From contig CAKJVC010000038.1 of NCBI GenBank assembly GCA_918026815.1, forward strand, positions 124,001 through 188,000: a stretch of DNA of 64,000 nt, given 5' to 3'. The position numbers were made by a program, and so were the translations under genes. The DNA is from Chalara sp. BL73 (lineage: Eukaryota; Ascomycota; Leotiomycetes; Helotiales). Position 1 is the stretch's first letter. The number at the start of each line of letters is the position of its first letter. Below the pieces are notes generated by a model. The model saw only the letters and a program-made list of their open reading frames with translations. It was not told where the DNA came from and made no database searches. Shown here one piece after another: positions 22,805-35,108 of the stretch.

Positions 22805-25234
22805 GCAACTGAATATGTTTGGTATATGTTGGAGAAAAGATATCATTGGAGGTAAGTGAATGATTTTTAAAGAGAGGGAGCAGTTTTATACATGCGAGAA
22901 TTGTGCGAAGCATCACCTCCTTCCGAGGACGAATAAAATATCATACTATCATCCTTGTTGCAGGATGGCGCCCCAAATTTCTGACTATATTAGCAGCATG
23001 AGTTGTTCGGACAAGGAAATTCTAACATCACAGAACTTGGAGTGACTGACGCGGCGATAACTGCGACAACGACCTTGGTGAGATACGTGACAGTGTGGCA
23101 AACCTGCAGGCTTTAATTGCTGCGTGCTTGGCTTGGCGCCGGATGGCGGCGAATTAAATTATATTAATTCACGTAGTATGAGGCTCAAGCTAGGGGGTGA
23201 CTCTCAACCCTCTGGCGAGTATGTTCGCCTTTGTTTTGCGATCCAGGTTCATAGGGCATTATGCCAATTCCTCCTTGTATATTTCGGCAACCATTTCAAC
23301 CCTACCCTTTCCTTAGGCAACCTGCACAACATGCTTCAAATTCCACGAAACCGCATTCGGCCCCTTTAAAAATGTTGAATGAAGCTTTCAAACCCGATAG
23401 GCAAAGCTTTTAATTTGTTTGGTGTAGCTTTCACAATGCAGGTTGGCCCTCGACAGTTCGACGTAACTGACTTCTCTCCTCAGGTTCGTACCCGCGCGAG
23501 AAACCCCTTTTTGCATAGCAGTCAATGCTGGCAGCTCCGAACTGCTTTTACAACATTTCTCAGATTTCTTGCCGTCCTCGTAAGCCTTGCGATAATTTTT
23601 TGATCCTGACGTCGATACAAAAAATAACTTGTGATTGGGAAAGGAAGGAAAAGCAATCACGTAGTGGAAAACTATTGGCAATCTTCTGTCCATTAACTTA
23701 GATTACTTCTCAAGCAAATATGTTCTGCACACCACGGCGAAACGCAAAAGTTCAACGTAGGCCGTATCAGTTAGCGACTTAAACCAAGCTCAGCAGGTGC
23801 TAAAACTGAAGCTGGGGAACTGGAAGCCCAGGAAACCAGTGCTGGGGAAGATGCGCACAATTCACAAGCCCCTCATTCTGTGTAACCCCGGTATTCAAAC
23901 TGGTTGCTCGCCACAGAGGTACCTGGATGACGAAGCTTTTCACCTCAGATACGCAGCCCTAACCCCCCCCCCCCCCGCTCCCGTTCGTAAATGCGGCGCA
24001 ATACTATGTCACACCTCGATGGCTTAATCCCCTTTGGTCAGGACCCTACGTAAAGTTACGAGGGAGATATTTTCCGGATCCGGCCCTACATAGTGTTTTT
24101 CATATATTAAAACGCTGCTTGCTGCGTCAGATTGTTCGTTGCATCCTGTAAGCGCCTACCGGCACCTGCGGAAGAAGCACCAGCGTTTGAATTCTTATTT
24201 TTGTTGCGCATCAGCCGCAATACTCTTGCGCTTCGTTCGACGGATTTGCCCAACGACAGTATTCCTTACGGCCACATGTGTCGCATTTCCATGTTGTAAA
24301 AATGGCCTCTGCTTCAACATGTGACCTGGAATCGTGCAAAGCTTTTGGCTATAGTATTGCCAAAACAAAGGACGTCTTTAACATGTAATAGGTATTGTCA
24401 ATCCCCAAGTTGTTGTCACAAATGTACCATTGGGCAAGATGCAAGGTGCATAGGTAGTAACTTGTTTGAAAACCTTTGTATTCCTTTCATAATGTTAATC
24501 AGAACTAGTAATATGGCGTGAAGTAGCCTAGGTACCGAAACGCCTGGTATAATTTTTTATCTATTATCTCGCTACAAAAAAAAACCTATCCGTAGTAGCA
24601 CCGGCGATATATAACTCAATATTAGCAGTACCCTATATCGCCACTTCATAACATTGACAAGCAACTGCTTTTCCAGTTGGATTTCTCGAGCCTGTCTGCG
24701 AAAGTGGTCTCGAGATTGGACGTTTCATATGCCCAACGATTAAGCTGGTGACCCACAACTTCTTGATGTTGTTGACACTGGAAAAGATTTAATTCTTGGT
24801 GTAGCATCAAGGTGTGTGGCAGCTCATATGCTTGCGGCGCATGTTGAGGTGTGTTGACAAACTGCTGTTGTTGTGCGGTGATTATTGATGTGGTCTGGAC
24901 CAATTCTTGTAAGCCGATAAGAGATGAAGTTCCACCAAATGCTGCGGCACTATGTCTGGCCACGTCTTGCGTATAGACAATATCGCGCAAAGGTTGGTAA
25001 GAGGTATATGACATAGCTTGGAGGCTATGATCTGTTGTATATCCATCCAGCAGTACGCCGACTTGGCCCTCGACATTGATAGCGTCTGAGTTATGCTCCG
25101 AAAGAGTCTGGTAGTGAATCGGATATGTAGTTGCAGTTGAAGAACTGCCGACATCCAGTGAGGCAGCTGGCATCAGCGAGGAGTCTTCGCCGCCAGCAGG
25201 AGTTTCGGTGGCTTTCGCATGATTGACTCGAGAT
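22805..25234. repeat. Segmental duplication, copy 2 (with paralogue D)
   Basis: Counterpart of 18225-20245, see that entry. It begins with a diverged copy of the paralogue B promoter (22805-22985, including TTTATACATGCGAGAATTG at the TATA position) but lacks the B coding region, and ends in paralogue D. The 14-nt C run at 23963-23976 is inside this copy only. Confidence 0.7.
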
Positions 25235-25348
25235 CTGTGGTTGACAACAAACGTTATTCTACTTTCAAATAAATCTGTTGAGGAAGGAGACGCACTTCTC
25301 TTGCGAGCTCTTGGAGGATTTCTTGGATGGCGTATGAGCGCTGGGCAT
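24646..25348 (-). CDS. Paralogue D of the 'W/Y C-terminal box' family, unknown function
   Basis: Exon 1 is 25296-25348 (53 nt), intron 25235-25295 (61 nt, GTGCGT to AACCACAG), exon 2 is 24646-25234; product 213 aa. The N terminus is basic (MPSAHTPSKKSSKSSQEK) and exon 2 starts SRVNHAK. The frame also stays open without splicing from an upstream start at 25380, but that reading replaces the conserved basic N terminus with unrelated sequence, so I prefer the spliced model. The C-terminal box (182-213) reads LNRWAYETS, then TFADRLEKSNW and tail SSCLSML. Middle part Gln/Thr/His-rich (a QQQQ run). A TTAAATA element lies 122-128 nt upstream (25470-25476). Sister copy of C by segmental duplication. 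Confidence 0.75.
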
Positions 25349-25476
25349 AGTGAAGTGTCGAAGAGCAATAAGTTAATCATAGAAAGTATAGGAGAACAAT
25401 CAGATAGCCGCGCTGAAGGAACGATCGCAAACGATTATGTTGGCGCAAGATAAGCCAGAGAAACCGTGGTATTTAA

Positions 25477-27504
25477 GCTAGCTGGCAGATCGCAGTGGGA
25501 AAGATGGTCATCATATAGGGCTTTGGGTCTGTGGTGTTACGAAACCGTGGAATGCGCATCGCCTCAAAAGATGCATCACTATCTTCTGGCGAATGCGCAT
25601 CATGTCCTGTGACATTGCGGCAGAGATTCTCATCTCTAATCGAGACATATCAACAACTGCCAATATATTTCAGTCCGTCTGCAATAAGCATGGTTTGACC
25701 CCCTCCTGAACCGAAGATACTAGGGGGGCTGGTTGGTTTGTCCCACACCGCTGCCAGTCATTAAGTAGATTATTAAGTCAGAGATCAGACTTTTAAGGTT
25801 GAACAGGGGCTTTCCCCCCGGGACGATATTGTAAGTTTCCGGGATACGAATCATCCCTACTGGAGAGATGTTTAAGGGAACATTACAGGATCATCCAGTA
25901 GGACAGTACTGTAAAAATTGGCCTGGACTAGGGTAAGTTCTGGGTAAGTTCTGACTGGCCGCTAGGGCTCGCAGAACTCGGCAGTAACGGGAAACTGGGG
26001 CCCTTGCCGTTTCTGTGTCTTAGACAACGCGTTCTCTCCCTCCTTCCAGAACATTTCTAGAGGCTTGGCATTAGGTGAGCCGCCCTATCGAGGAATTAGA
26101 ACAACAACAACCCTGCCCGCGAGCAGACCGGTTTTCCAACTGTAGTAAGATATGATCAACACCCTGCAGGCATGATACTTAGCTCAGCCCTCTTGCTTCT
26201 CCATCTCAGAAAAGAGTGCAAGCACCCCGACCCCGACCCCGACCCCAAAACCCCTTGCATCCTGTCCTTCCTGTTTCACTCCAGCAATCCAACACTGCCG
26301 GATATCCCTAAGTAAAATTATAGACTAGCATCAGCTTTATCAGTAGACTAACCCCATTTGTGTTGGCATGTTTATTCCCTGTCGGGAAATTGTGAGACTA
26401 CTCTTGTACATACATGACGAATATTAACAAGAACGGCGTTGGGTCATCATCGGCAACATACTTCCCAGCCGCTAGCCCCATAGTGGTAGTTTTGTCACAA
26501 GTACATCCCATATTCCCAATCATGTACTATCCATGCCGCATCGTTACTCTGATTTTTTACATGGGTTGGCCCTTAAAACTATTTCCTGAACATGGGACGA
26601 TAAGCCGTCACGGCTCCATCGGCTCGAGCCGTGGAAACATGACAATCCTTCATCAGCTGCAGCAGCCAAGTCCTTATATACAGTCAATATTGGTGCATGT
26701 GCAATTACCCAAGGCCAGCCCCTAAGTAATTACGGCGTCATGAGAGTGGAACTAACCTACCCAAAATTCCCGGGCAGTTTCTTTGAGGAGCATTCGAAGT
26801 TCCGACGACGCATTGTAACCTCACCACTGCCGTCCACGCCGCCACGCCGCCCTACCTCGTCCTGGGGCTGGAAACCGTTTTCATTTGCCCCTTTGGCTTC
26901 TGGGGAGCCCCCCTTGCTATGACAATTAGGAATTTGTCCCCCCTTCCTCCCTTCCAGTAACACCAAAAAAGCGGCTCGCTAAATCGCACCCCACCATCCC
27001 ATTTCCTCAGGGTTCCACTCGCAGTTGGTCTTTAAACATCTTACGCGATACCAGTTATCGCCAACTGATTGTGAACGATCCGGCGCTGGTTAATTCTTCT
27101 TTTTTATCGATTTTTTGTTCTGCTGTAGGCGAAGTGCTGATTCAGCTTAGCATATTTAACTTATCATGTTGGGTGAGATTTCGCAATTCCTTCATTTTCA
27201 ATTTACAATGGCAGAACGCCACCGGATCTATTCATAGTCAAGAATAACGATACATGATCTTATCTCGATCGTTTGCTTTGGCACGACACCATGCACACGG
27301 TTGGTGGGTTTGTCTTAGCTCAGCTGGATCAACGAAACTCTAATTTCTCATGTCCGTCATACCTGAATAGGTGACTGACTTCCGTAGTCCTGCAACGCAA
27401 AAACGGAGGGGAAAAAAAAAAGAAAAGATAAAAATCCACACCCTGAAGTTTTTATCTAAAATATAAGGCTTTTAAATTCTCACACCGAGTCATGACTTCA
27501 CAGG
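25477..27504. other. Intergenic with hexamer tract, no recognisable gene
   Basis: About 2 kb. ORFs up to 103 codons (26414-26725 +) show no signature. A pair of overlapping Pro/Ser/Lys-rich frames at 26740-26966 on both strands reflects composition. The C4 hexamer tract at about 26224 is listed separately. Confidence 0.45.
26224..26247. repeat. Hexanucleotide CCCCGA tract (about 4 copies)
   Basis: Four tandem CCCCGA units followed by CCCCAAAACCCC. The minus strand has at least four G4 runs with TC spacers, a G-quadruplex consensus. Same C4NN design as the tract at 13849. Confidence 0.7.
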
Positions 27505-28532
27505 TCAGGATTGTAAGGCCTCCTGCAACACGCTCGGATCTACCAAAGCAGTAAGATCTGCTCTCGTCATCGGATTCCGTCGCTCAACTTTGGCAACCCA
27601 GATATCCTCCTCGACCAGCACGTCCAACAAATCTGCCGCTAATGTCCCATTGAACTTATGGATCGGCCAGACAGCCTTCAGAACCCCTTCATTTACCCTT
27701 GTGGCCGATGCGACGCGCGAGTAGACGCTCTCTGGTTTGGTGGTGAAGACGTTCTCGGCTTTCGTGAGGGCTTTGACATATGCGACAATCTGTTTCCGAA
27801 TCGCGGGATCTTTGAGTTTCTCGGCCGTGCTGTGCAGATTGAACACTTCTCGATAGACGGAATCTTGTTGGAATACAACCGCGTTTGAACCTAGTGCCTG
27901 GGCGGCGATTTCTATGGATGGCTCCCACACTTCAGGTTAAATTATCAGCAACGTGTCTACTAGTCTGAGACATCTATTGTTGTGACATAATAATTTTAGT
28001 CTTTTGACTTACTGGCAAGAGCATCTATGGACCCTGCGGACAGCAGAGTGGGAAATGTGCCGGAGGCGCATGGCGCCGCCTGACACGTACTCCCACTCAC
28101 AATGGTATAATCCGTATCCTTCAGCCCCACAGTCGCAAGATATTTGGACAAAAAGTATGCCGCGGAGGTGCTCTGGATCGTCCCGATTCTCTTTCCCTTC
28201 AGGTCTTTGAGCGTGCTTATTCCCTTATCCTTCCTTGCAACAATGCGATAGTACACTTCTGCTACTGTGTATATCGTGCGCAGATTTTTATGCGTGTTGT
28301 AGTTCCTCAAGGCTTGCGTTTCAGCATTGGATGCTAGATCAACACTTGAGTCGCTGAAGAGATTGGGGACGCCTCCGCTGACGATCTGGGCGGTGCCGTT
28401 GTAGAAATCTTGGGCAGCAACCAACTCCGGGGTGTATTCTATCGTGTCGAGATTGCTTGCAATTTTGAGGGCCGAGAGTAAGGGGCTGGCGACGAGAGTC
28501 AGCACGGCCATATATCGAAGTGTTCGGGTCAT
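27505..28532 (-). CDS. Secreted SsuA/THI5-like (NMT1-type) substrate-binding protein
   Basis: Exon 1 is 28013-28532, intron 27930-28012 (83 nt, GTAAGT to CTGAAG), exon 2 is 27505-27929; product 314 aa. Signal peptide: MTRTLRYMAVLTLVASPLLSA. The fold signature is that of periplasmic type-2 solute-binding proteins of the NitT/TauT/SsuA and THI5/NMT1 group: KDLKGKRIGTIQSTSAAYFL (ligand-binding loop after strand), DYTIVSGSTC, LLSAGSIDALAMWEPSIEIA across the splice, and a C-terminal RVNEGVLKAVWP helix region. In bacteria such proteins deliver ligands to ABC importers; fungi have no such importer for a secreted protein, so the role here is open (ligand scavenging, signalling or an enzyme-like use). 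An isolated gene in an accessory region; a bacterial origin at some point is plausible but untested. Confidence 0.8.
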
Positions 28533-31033
28533 TGCTTTTGACTGAAGTTTGAATTTAGCAGGATGTGGTGAACTACCCGACCAGAATCTGCGGAGGGGAA
28601 TTCGAAGATATATAGCTGGAATTTGGCCATTCTTACGTCAATCAGCCTGTTTTGATACAAGTTCTTGGACTGAATTTTGGCTACGCATGGGAACATATAG
28701 GAAGAAAACTCCTATAAGATACCAAAGGGGGTATTTCAAGTGCCGATGTGTACCTGGAAGGCAGATGCTGCATCCAATGCTTGTGGTTGCACAGCTCACT
28801 TATCCTTCGGTTAAACGAATATCATGCTTGTATCCCGTTTGTTAAAACGCACTTCATTAATATTGACGTTATTCTATTCATCTGCGAGCCATCTTTGGAG
28901 CAGTTGATGGTTATTTGGTAACCTGAGCTGCCTGTCAGACTAGAAAGGCAACCGTTGCCAAGATGGTGGAAATCCCAAGCAGCCGAATTGTGCGACTAAC
29001 TCCACACACCTTGAAGCTAAATACACTTGAACATCAATTCTTTTGCAACAGGAGGCTACAAGTTCGAGTGCGGGGGTTAGCGAATGCGGCTGAAATCAGT
29101 ACAGCGGTGGTAGGCTGTTCAACAAATGCACGGCAGCCCCTATTCCTCTAAGTGCCTACCACCGTCACCAGAGAAGGCTGCTGGGCTCCAAACAGCAGTG
29201 CTGTGTTCGAACTCGGATTGAGGGATCGTCCTAAAACACAACTCAGTTTGGATATGGGCGCAGGCTTGGCGGGGCTTTAGGCTGTTATTCAGCCATATTT
29301 TATTGCAACCCCTGCTATCTTTGCGGGGTAGTCTTGAAGACCGGATTCGACCATCTGCACCTCTCCACACATGTTAGGATTTAAGGGGGAAGCAGTCGAT
29401 GCGGCAATGTGGTGTGAGGTCGGTCGAATGAGGATATGCCTTGGCATGGTGCAATTTCTTGTCGCGAGCGTGGCATTAACCCCCGTACTAGAGGTAACAT
29501 TGAACGAAGGATTGGTGGCCGATATATGGCTTCTATGTTGAACCTGAGCCGCTAAAATCACACCCCGGAGTGGTATGAGACAAGGACGGCCTGGCTTCGT
29601 GACAAGACGATCATTTATATCTATACGGTATACGGAGCCTTAAATTAGACATCGAGCCTTACCTGCTCTTTCCCGAAATAGGCATGCTTGGAAGACAGCT
29701 CATTTGCGCATTGGCTCTGAGTCAAGTTTTCATGGCAGCGCTCACCTAAGACTAAGTCAGGGGGGCCACTTGCGGAAGGTGTTGGGGGGGGGGGGGAGAA
29801 ACTCCAAGAAGAGTTGAGGAAAATACCACGTTAAGCTCGCGCAGCAGGGCCTAGCAAGTATTCAAAAGCTGTCTCACCCGTGCTCTTTTCCGCTAAGCGG
29901 AATCCATCAGCCCGTTGGCTTTATACATTCCCCCCCCCTCCCCCCTTTCTTGCCGCCGCCATAATAAAAACCCCCCCTCAAAACTGTTCAACGCTACTTG
30001 GTCGCTCAGACCCCCACGCGACTACATCCCTACATGATGTGCAGGTGCCAAATTGTCGGGTCAGGATACAGGGACCAACCAAGGGATTGGGTCGATGATG
30101 CGAGGCAGCCAATTGTGCCATGTCCCATCGTTTCGATCCAAACCCCTCATTTCGCCAAAACGTCGGGAGCGGGCCCGGCGCAATGGTTTCCTGTTGGCGT
30201 TCGAGTCGTCACCACCGTTCCAATTTTCTGTTAGACCCCTTCCCCGTGGCGCCCGCATCTTCCCAGTGCCAGCGCACCGGGTTGAAGTTCCCGCGAGCTT
30301 ATGGCCTCGATGTAACTTCTCCGGAGGCATTTGGGCCCCAACACGTCTGATGCTCCCCAGGGATGTTGGCATTGTTGGTGAAATGCGAGCTGGTGACTTG
30401 ATTTGGGCGGCGTGTTGATATTTTTCCTGGCGGGGGAACGTCAGGCGGGGGTGTCGATCAACTTCTGTGGTGTCAATGGCTAGCGACGTTCTGTCGTGCT
30501 TCGGACGGAGGACGACCCCTTCCTTGAGCGATCGCGATACTGTAGTGTGACGGTTTATGCATATGCTGTGCTCTCGATATGTGATGGGGACGTCATCCCC
30601 CTCGCGGCGTATGAAAATTTTTTAATAACCTTTCCACGATTCACTTAGGGGTCCACAGTCTAGGGCAAAAAAAAAGGGCTCTGATACGCAACGGGCCGCT
30701 AGCCTATACGGCTGATGGAATTTGCAAGGTCATGTCTTGGTTCCGCGCTGGAAGTTGAAGTCACTCAGGTGGAATATGTTTCATTCCTGAGACACGGTAC
30801 GAGCCTCTATTTATAATACAATATCAAAAACAAATGTAAACGAGACTCAACTCATTTCATCATAAAGGATGACTGCCATGTTCTGAGCAGAATTTTAAGT
30901 CCTGCAACGAACACCGAAACGAACTGTTATACGAGATTCTGGGAAAGCCACCCTTGATTTTGCCAACCGTTCTCCTATAGTGTTTTAGTGGAGCACCTCT
31001 GAGATGCGAAGATCTTTAGCTCACATCCTTGTC
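28533..31033. other. Intergenic with homopolymer runs, no recognisable gene
   Basis: About 2.5 kb. Contains a G14 run (29785-29798) and a C-rich stretch (29930-29945, 29971-29977). Overlapping frames on three phases around 29998-30418 on both strands reflect GC-rich composition; none has a family signature. 5' flank of the substrate-binding protein gene. Confidence 0.45.
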
Positions 31034-31472
31034 TCAAGCTTTACAATCCGATCCCCAGCTCTTCCTCACCATCTTTTCAGCGAATGTGAAGTCCGAATTG
31101 GCATACGTCCAGCTTTGAAGTTGTGCTTCGGTGTTCGTTTGAATGGATCTGTCCTGCAGAGTGCTGGCAGTGAGGCGTTGTACATTATCTTGTGCCGCGT
31201 TGTTGTCTTTTTCAGAACAATCATGATGTTTAGCAGCAAATTGGAAGTCCTGAAATGGGATGTCTTCGTAGTATTTCTTGGGCGGTCTCGGGCCCAAGTC
31301 GATGAAAGAATGTTTGGTTTGTGAGGTTTCTGGATTCGAGTCTTTGCCCGTAACCTTCCCCCTAGAGCGGATTATAATCGGCACTTTATTCTACTTGAGT
31401 TGTAAACTGAAATGCTTACTTCTTCTCCTGAACTGGAGCAGGTCCTATCGACCTTGATGTAGTGATAGCCAT
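31034..31472 (-). CDS. Paralogue E, short divergent member of the 'W/Y C-terminal box' family
   Basis: Exon 1 is 31420-31472 (53 nt), intron 31362-31419 (58 nt, GTAAGC to CTCTAG), exon 2 is 31034-31361; product 126 aa. Assigned to the family by three features: the first exon is again exactly 53 nt with a phase-2 junction ending in AAG-AA, the N terminus is Ser/Lys-rich (MAITTSRSIGPAPVQEKK), and the C-terminal box (99-126) reads LQSWTYANS, then TFAEKMVRKSW and tail GSDCKA. The middle is much shorter than in A-D and shows no similarity to them. Function unknown. Confidence 0.65.
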
Positions 31473-34400
31473 ACCGCAAACAGATATGTTTCGATGACGA
31501 GCAAATGTGGAGGAGGCGAAATTAAAAATTAGTGTTCATGGGTTAGCCCTTAGCCAGTGTCGTGATTGCTCAAAATGCCGACACGTTCCAAAGCTCGACC
31601 ATGGATCTAGAGGCATACAGTCGCAGTATGACTGACGTGCAAGGGCGAGATGGACTTCCACAAAAGAGACGTGAACTGAAAAGAAACGGAGCTACAAGAT
31701 CAGTTGGTAGTACACATAGAATATAAGGAATGCACTCCTACAGATAGCCGGAACTGACACGATTGAAATAATGAGAAGCGGTGTAGGCTTCCAGAAAGAA
31801 GGTGCGTCTGGGACCTCGAGCGGCTGAACGAGTGTCCCATCATAACCAGTATGCAGCCTATCCACCAATAGAGCAGTCTGTTGTTTGAAGAATCCCACAG
31901 TCAAGGTATCGGGCGACCTCCTGCATCATTGCTTCGTGGACTCAGCGGGAATGGCCTATCGTATGCACGCAATGAAAATGAACAAAGTTGTATGGTGGCT
32001 CGATCGACCGGAACAGCCATGCCGCCCTATTGTGTCAAGGGCTGTCACAGGGCAGTTGACTCGGGCTGCTGTGGTAACCCTGTCGATGCATCGCCGGAGC
32101 TCTCTTTTTTGATGGCCCATATATGTTGCTGCTAATTTACACCCACACATCATGGAGTGAGATTATTTAGATGGTCTAAGACTTTGAAGGCTTAGGAGGG
32201 TCGCAACTGCTCGCCTAAAGATGCGGAATGCGGAAATCAAGCCCTTATAGATAGATCGGAAGGTAAGGTATCCGTGCGCAATGGCCGGCCGAACGCCGAC
32301 CAAGGCGCTAGGATGGCCACGCCAGTTGCTGCACGTAAGGGGCGGCGCATTTCAGGTGATCAAGGGCAGAACATTCTGTCAGCATGCTTAAATTACTAAT
32401 ATTTACCGCGAGTATCGCTCATTATTCCCTAACTTTAAATTTTTCATTTCTTCCGTGTTCTCCGTGTTAGAACCCGAAAATAACATTATGCGTTCAGTTG
32501 TCGTCGTAGAGTATTGTGGGCCATCTTAGGCGGTGGAGTAGGTGGAGCCCCTAATCCAGAGCCTAAGAAGACGTTAATCTGTCCAGCATCGACACATTGG
32601 TAATTCTGCGATCATAGCATGAGAGGTAATGGCATAAACCGACGGTATAAATATTTAATTCCCTGAAAATTAAGGCAGGACAAATACGCCTATGAACAAA
32701 AAATGTGTCGGTAGGCCATAGATCACGCACATCAAGGATCCCGTGGTCATGTAAGGAGATGACATGGACGAAATGCGAAACGACGGTGACCTAGCGAACG
32801 TATCCTCAAGAGGCTGGAACCGTTCATGTTGTAGGCGGGCATGTTTGCTGCCTGCAGCTAACGTTTTAGGACTTGCGGTTATCCCACACATGATGCCAGT
32901 GATCTGTTCGTAGCTAGTTTAATTCCAACTTCGATTGCTGCCATTGTGCAATTACAATGAGCCACGAATATTAGTCGCAAACTGCTGCTCACAACTATTG
33001 TGCCTTGACCTAATATGACGCGGCCGGTAACAATTGATTATGTGGCACACCGGCCTTCAAACGGCCTTTATACGATCGCATTAATCGGCGTACTTCGCGC
33101 AAACTGCAAATATCGAATATCAAAGGTTTAAGCTGTAATGGTTAAGCGGCGGCAGGGCTTAGATATCCATGAAAACTCCCGTGCATAATTTTATCCCGAA
33201 GGAAATATTCGACTAAACCTTCTTGCATTGTGAGAGCCTCAGATATGATACACATGCCATGTGCTCCTGTTGATCCTAAAATATCTGATCTCTATCCGAA
33301 GTTTATTCAAGGTTTCGGGTAGGCTTAGCCTCACATCGCCTCCACTTTCCATCTCTTAGGACAGGGGGAAGTTTTAAGATGGTTCTGATTGGACTTTGGA
33401 ATGATGCGCAAGTTTGTTTGTACGATGGCACTGACTATGTAACAGTGGGCCCACAGCAATTGAAACGTATTTTATAGGCCGGATGTTCGTGGTCGAAGTG
33501 CGACTAATTATGGACCGTAAAACACTCTCATGGTAAGGTACCGGAAGTTGTGAGCCGTACCTGCGGGAGCTGAAAGCGATATCAGGCCAGGGGGAACTTC
33601 TTCAAGGAACCTGGAAAGCGGTCTTAAGGTTTAGCTCGCAGAACCCGAGCAAGGCTTTGGATTTTCCAGAAGCGCACTATCCGCTAGAGGCGTGGAAAGG
33701 TAATTTACACGTACAATTCATTTCACCAAAACCTGCTTTCCTTTGGCCATTATCTGCGACCGCGTTTAAAACTTCCAGGGGTGCCCAGCCGCCCTGGGCG
33801 AGCAAGACCTGTAGATATGGCGGTCAGACCAGAGCTCATGAAATGAGGTTCGACCATCACGAGCCTTCCAAAGAGTCACCCGGACGCCAAATTGCGCCGT
33901 GGGAGAAGCCTAATTGAGGTTGAATATGCCGCATCAGATTAAGCTCATGAATACATTAGTACGTCAAGTCTTCCGTTATACAGTACGAGTCATGGCCTCA
34001 ACCAGATTACGACACAGCCGGATGCCAGGGGTAATAAGCGTACTCAATCACCGATGATGTGCTTCTGCTGTAAGCAGTTTCGTTAATTATTGCTTACGAT
34101 CTTGTGCCAGGAGGATACTGCGGCAAACGTTTGTCTCATGAGCAAGGCTAGGCTGATAAGCTTCGTTCTTTCTCCTTTCACCGCTTCGTAGATCAGGAAT
34201 CTAAACCCCCACGATTTCTCTCCCCCCACCCCCCACACTCTTTTGCGACGAAAGGAGTAGATTGTTCAGCCGGTGTGGCGTAAAACCCCGATCCGCCTGA
34301 TCCTATTTGGGACTTCGTGGGAAAAAAAAAGGAAATATTGTAACAAACCAGAACCCCGACTTCGAGGCTTGTTTTGGTTTAGTAAGATTTTGAAATTGCG

Positions 34401-35108
34401 AGTAGCCAGCGCAGGACATTCTTATTCGTAATCTGCGTCCCTCAAAAATGCGACATCATTACGGCATCCCGTCAAAGGGAACAATAATTTTAATCTCTTA
34501 CCAACAATCACTTCCACACACTCCACGAGTGTCAGCAAGGCTCTGACACTATCCCCAAAGTCAACCCTTGGCGCATCGTAAGACCACGATCTCGAGGCTG
34601 TAAAAATAGGGTTTTGTGGATCGGAGTGGACCGGGGAAGTCGATCCCATCGATCCGGGATAGATGGGGAGGACGCTACCGCGCACTTTAGCTTCCGGTGC
34701 GACAGTTCTAAGACTTATGGCATGCAGGGGGGGTTCTCAAGGTCAACCAACCCCCCTCCCCCCCTCCCCCGCCCGACGCTTTTACCATCCGGGATCCAGA
34801 ACATTGGGCACGAACGTTTCAACGGAACCTGGCAATGATTCTGTCGGAGGGTGCTCCGCACTTGTGACAAGGTCACCAGGCAATTTGATTTCCCATGCAG
34901 GCCCCTTTACGTAGAATTAAGCTTTCCTCTTACAAACTCGACGATCCACGTCTTATTAAAGCCCCACCAACTCATTAATACAGCATAAGAAAACACTTTT
35001 TTAAGGGTGAAACCCCAAAGAACCAAAGCCGGAATCCCAAACCCAAGAGTCCATCCATCCCGCGCCAAAGTTCGCCTAAACCCTATTATTCTCTGCAAGA
35101 AACATCCT
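31473..35108. other. Intergenic, no recognisable gene
   Basis: About 3.6 kb. ORFs up to about 87 codons on both strands without signatures, e.g. 31692-31904 (-) with a hydrophobic C-terminal half that could be a membrane-segment relic, and 33657-33917 (+). C-rich runs at 34206-34235 and 34743-34768. No RNA gene recognised. Confidence 0.45.

Noticed and set aside
29998..30418. Several long overlapping frames on both strands
   Set aside because: GC-rich composition leaves all frames open; no domain or splice structure supports any of them.
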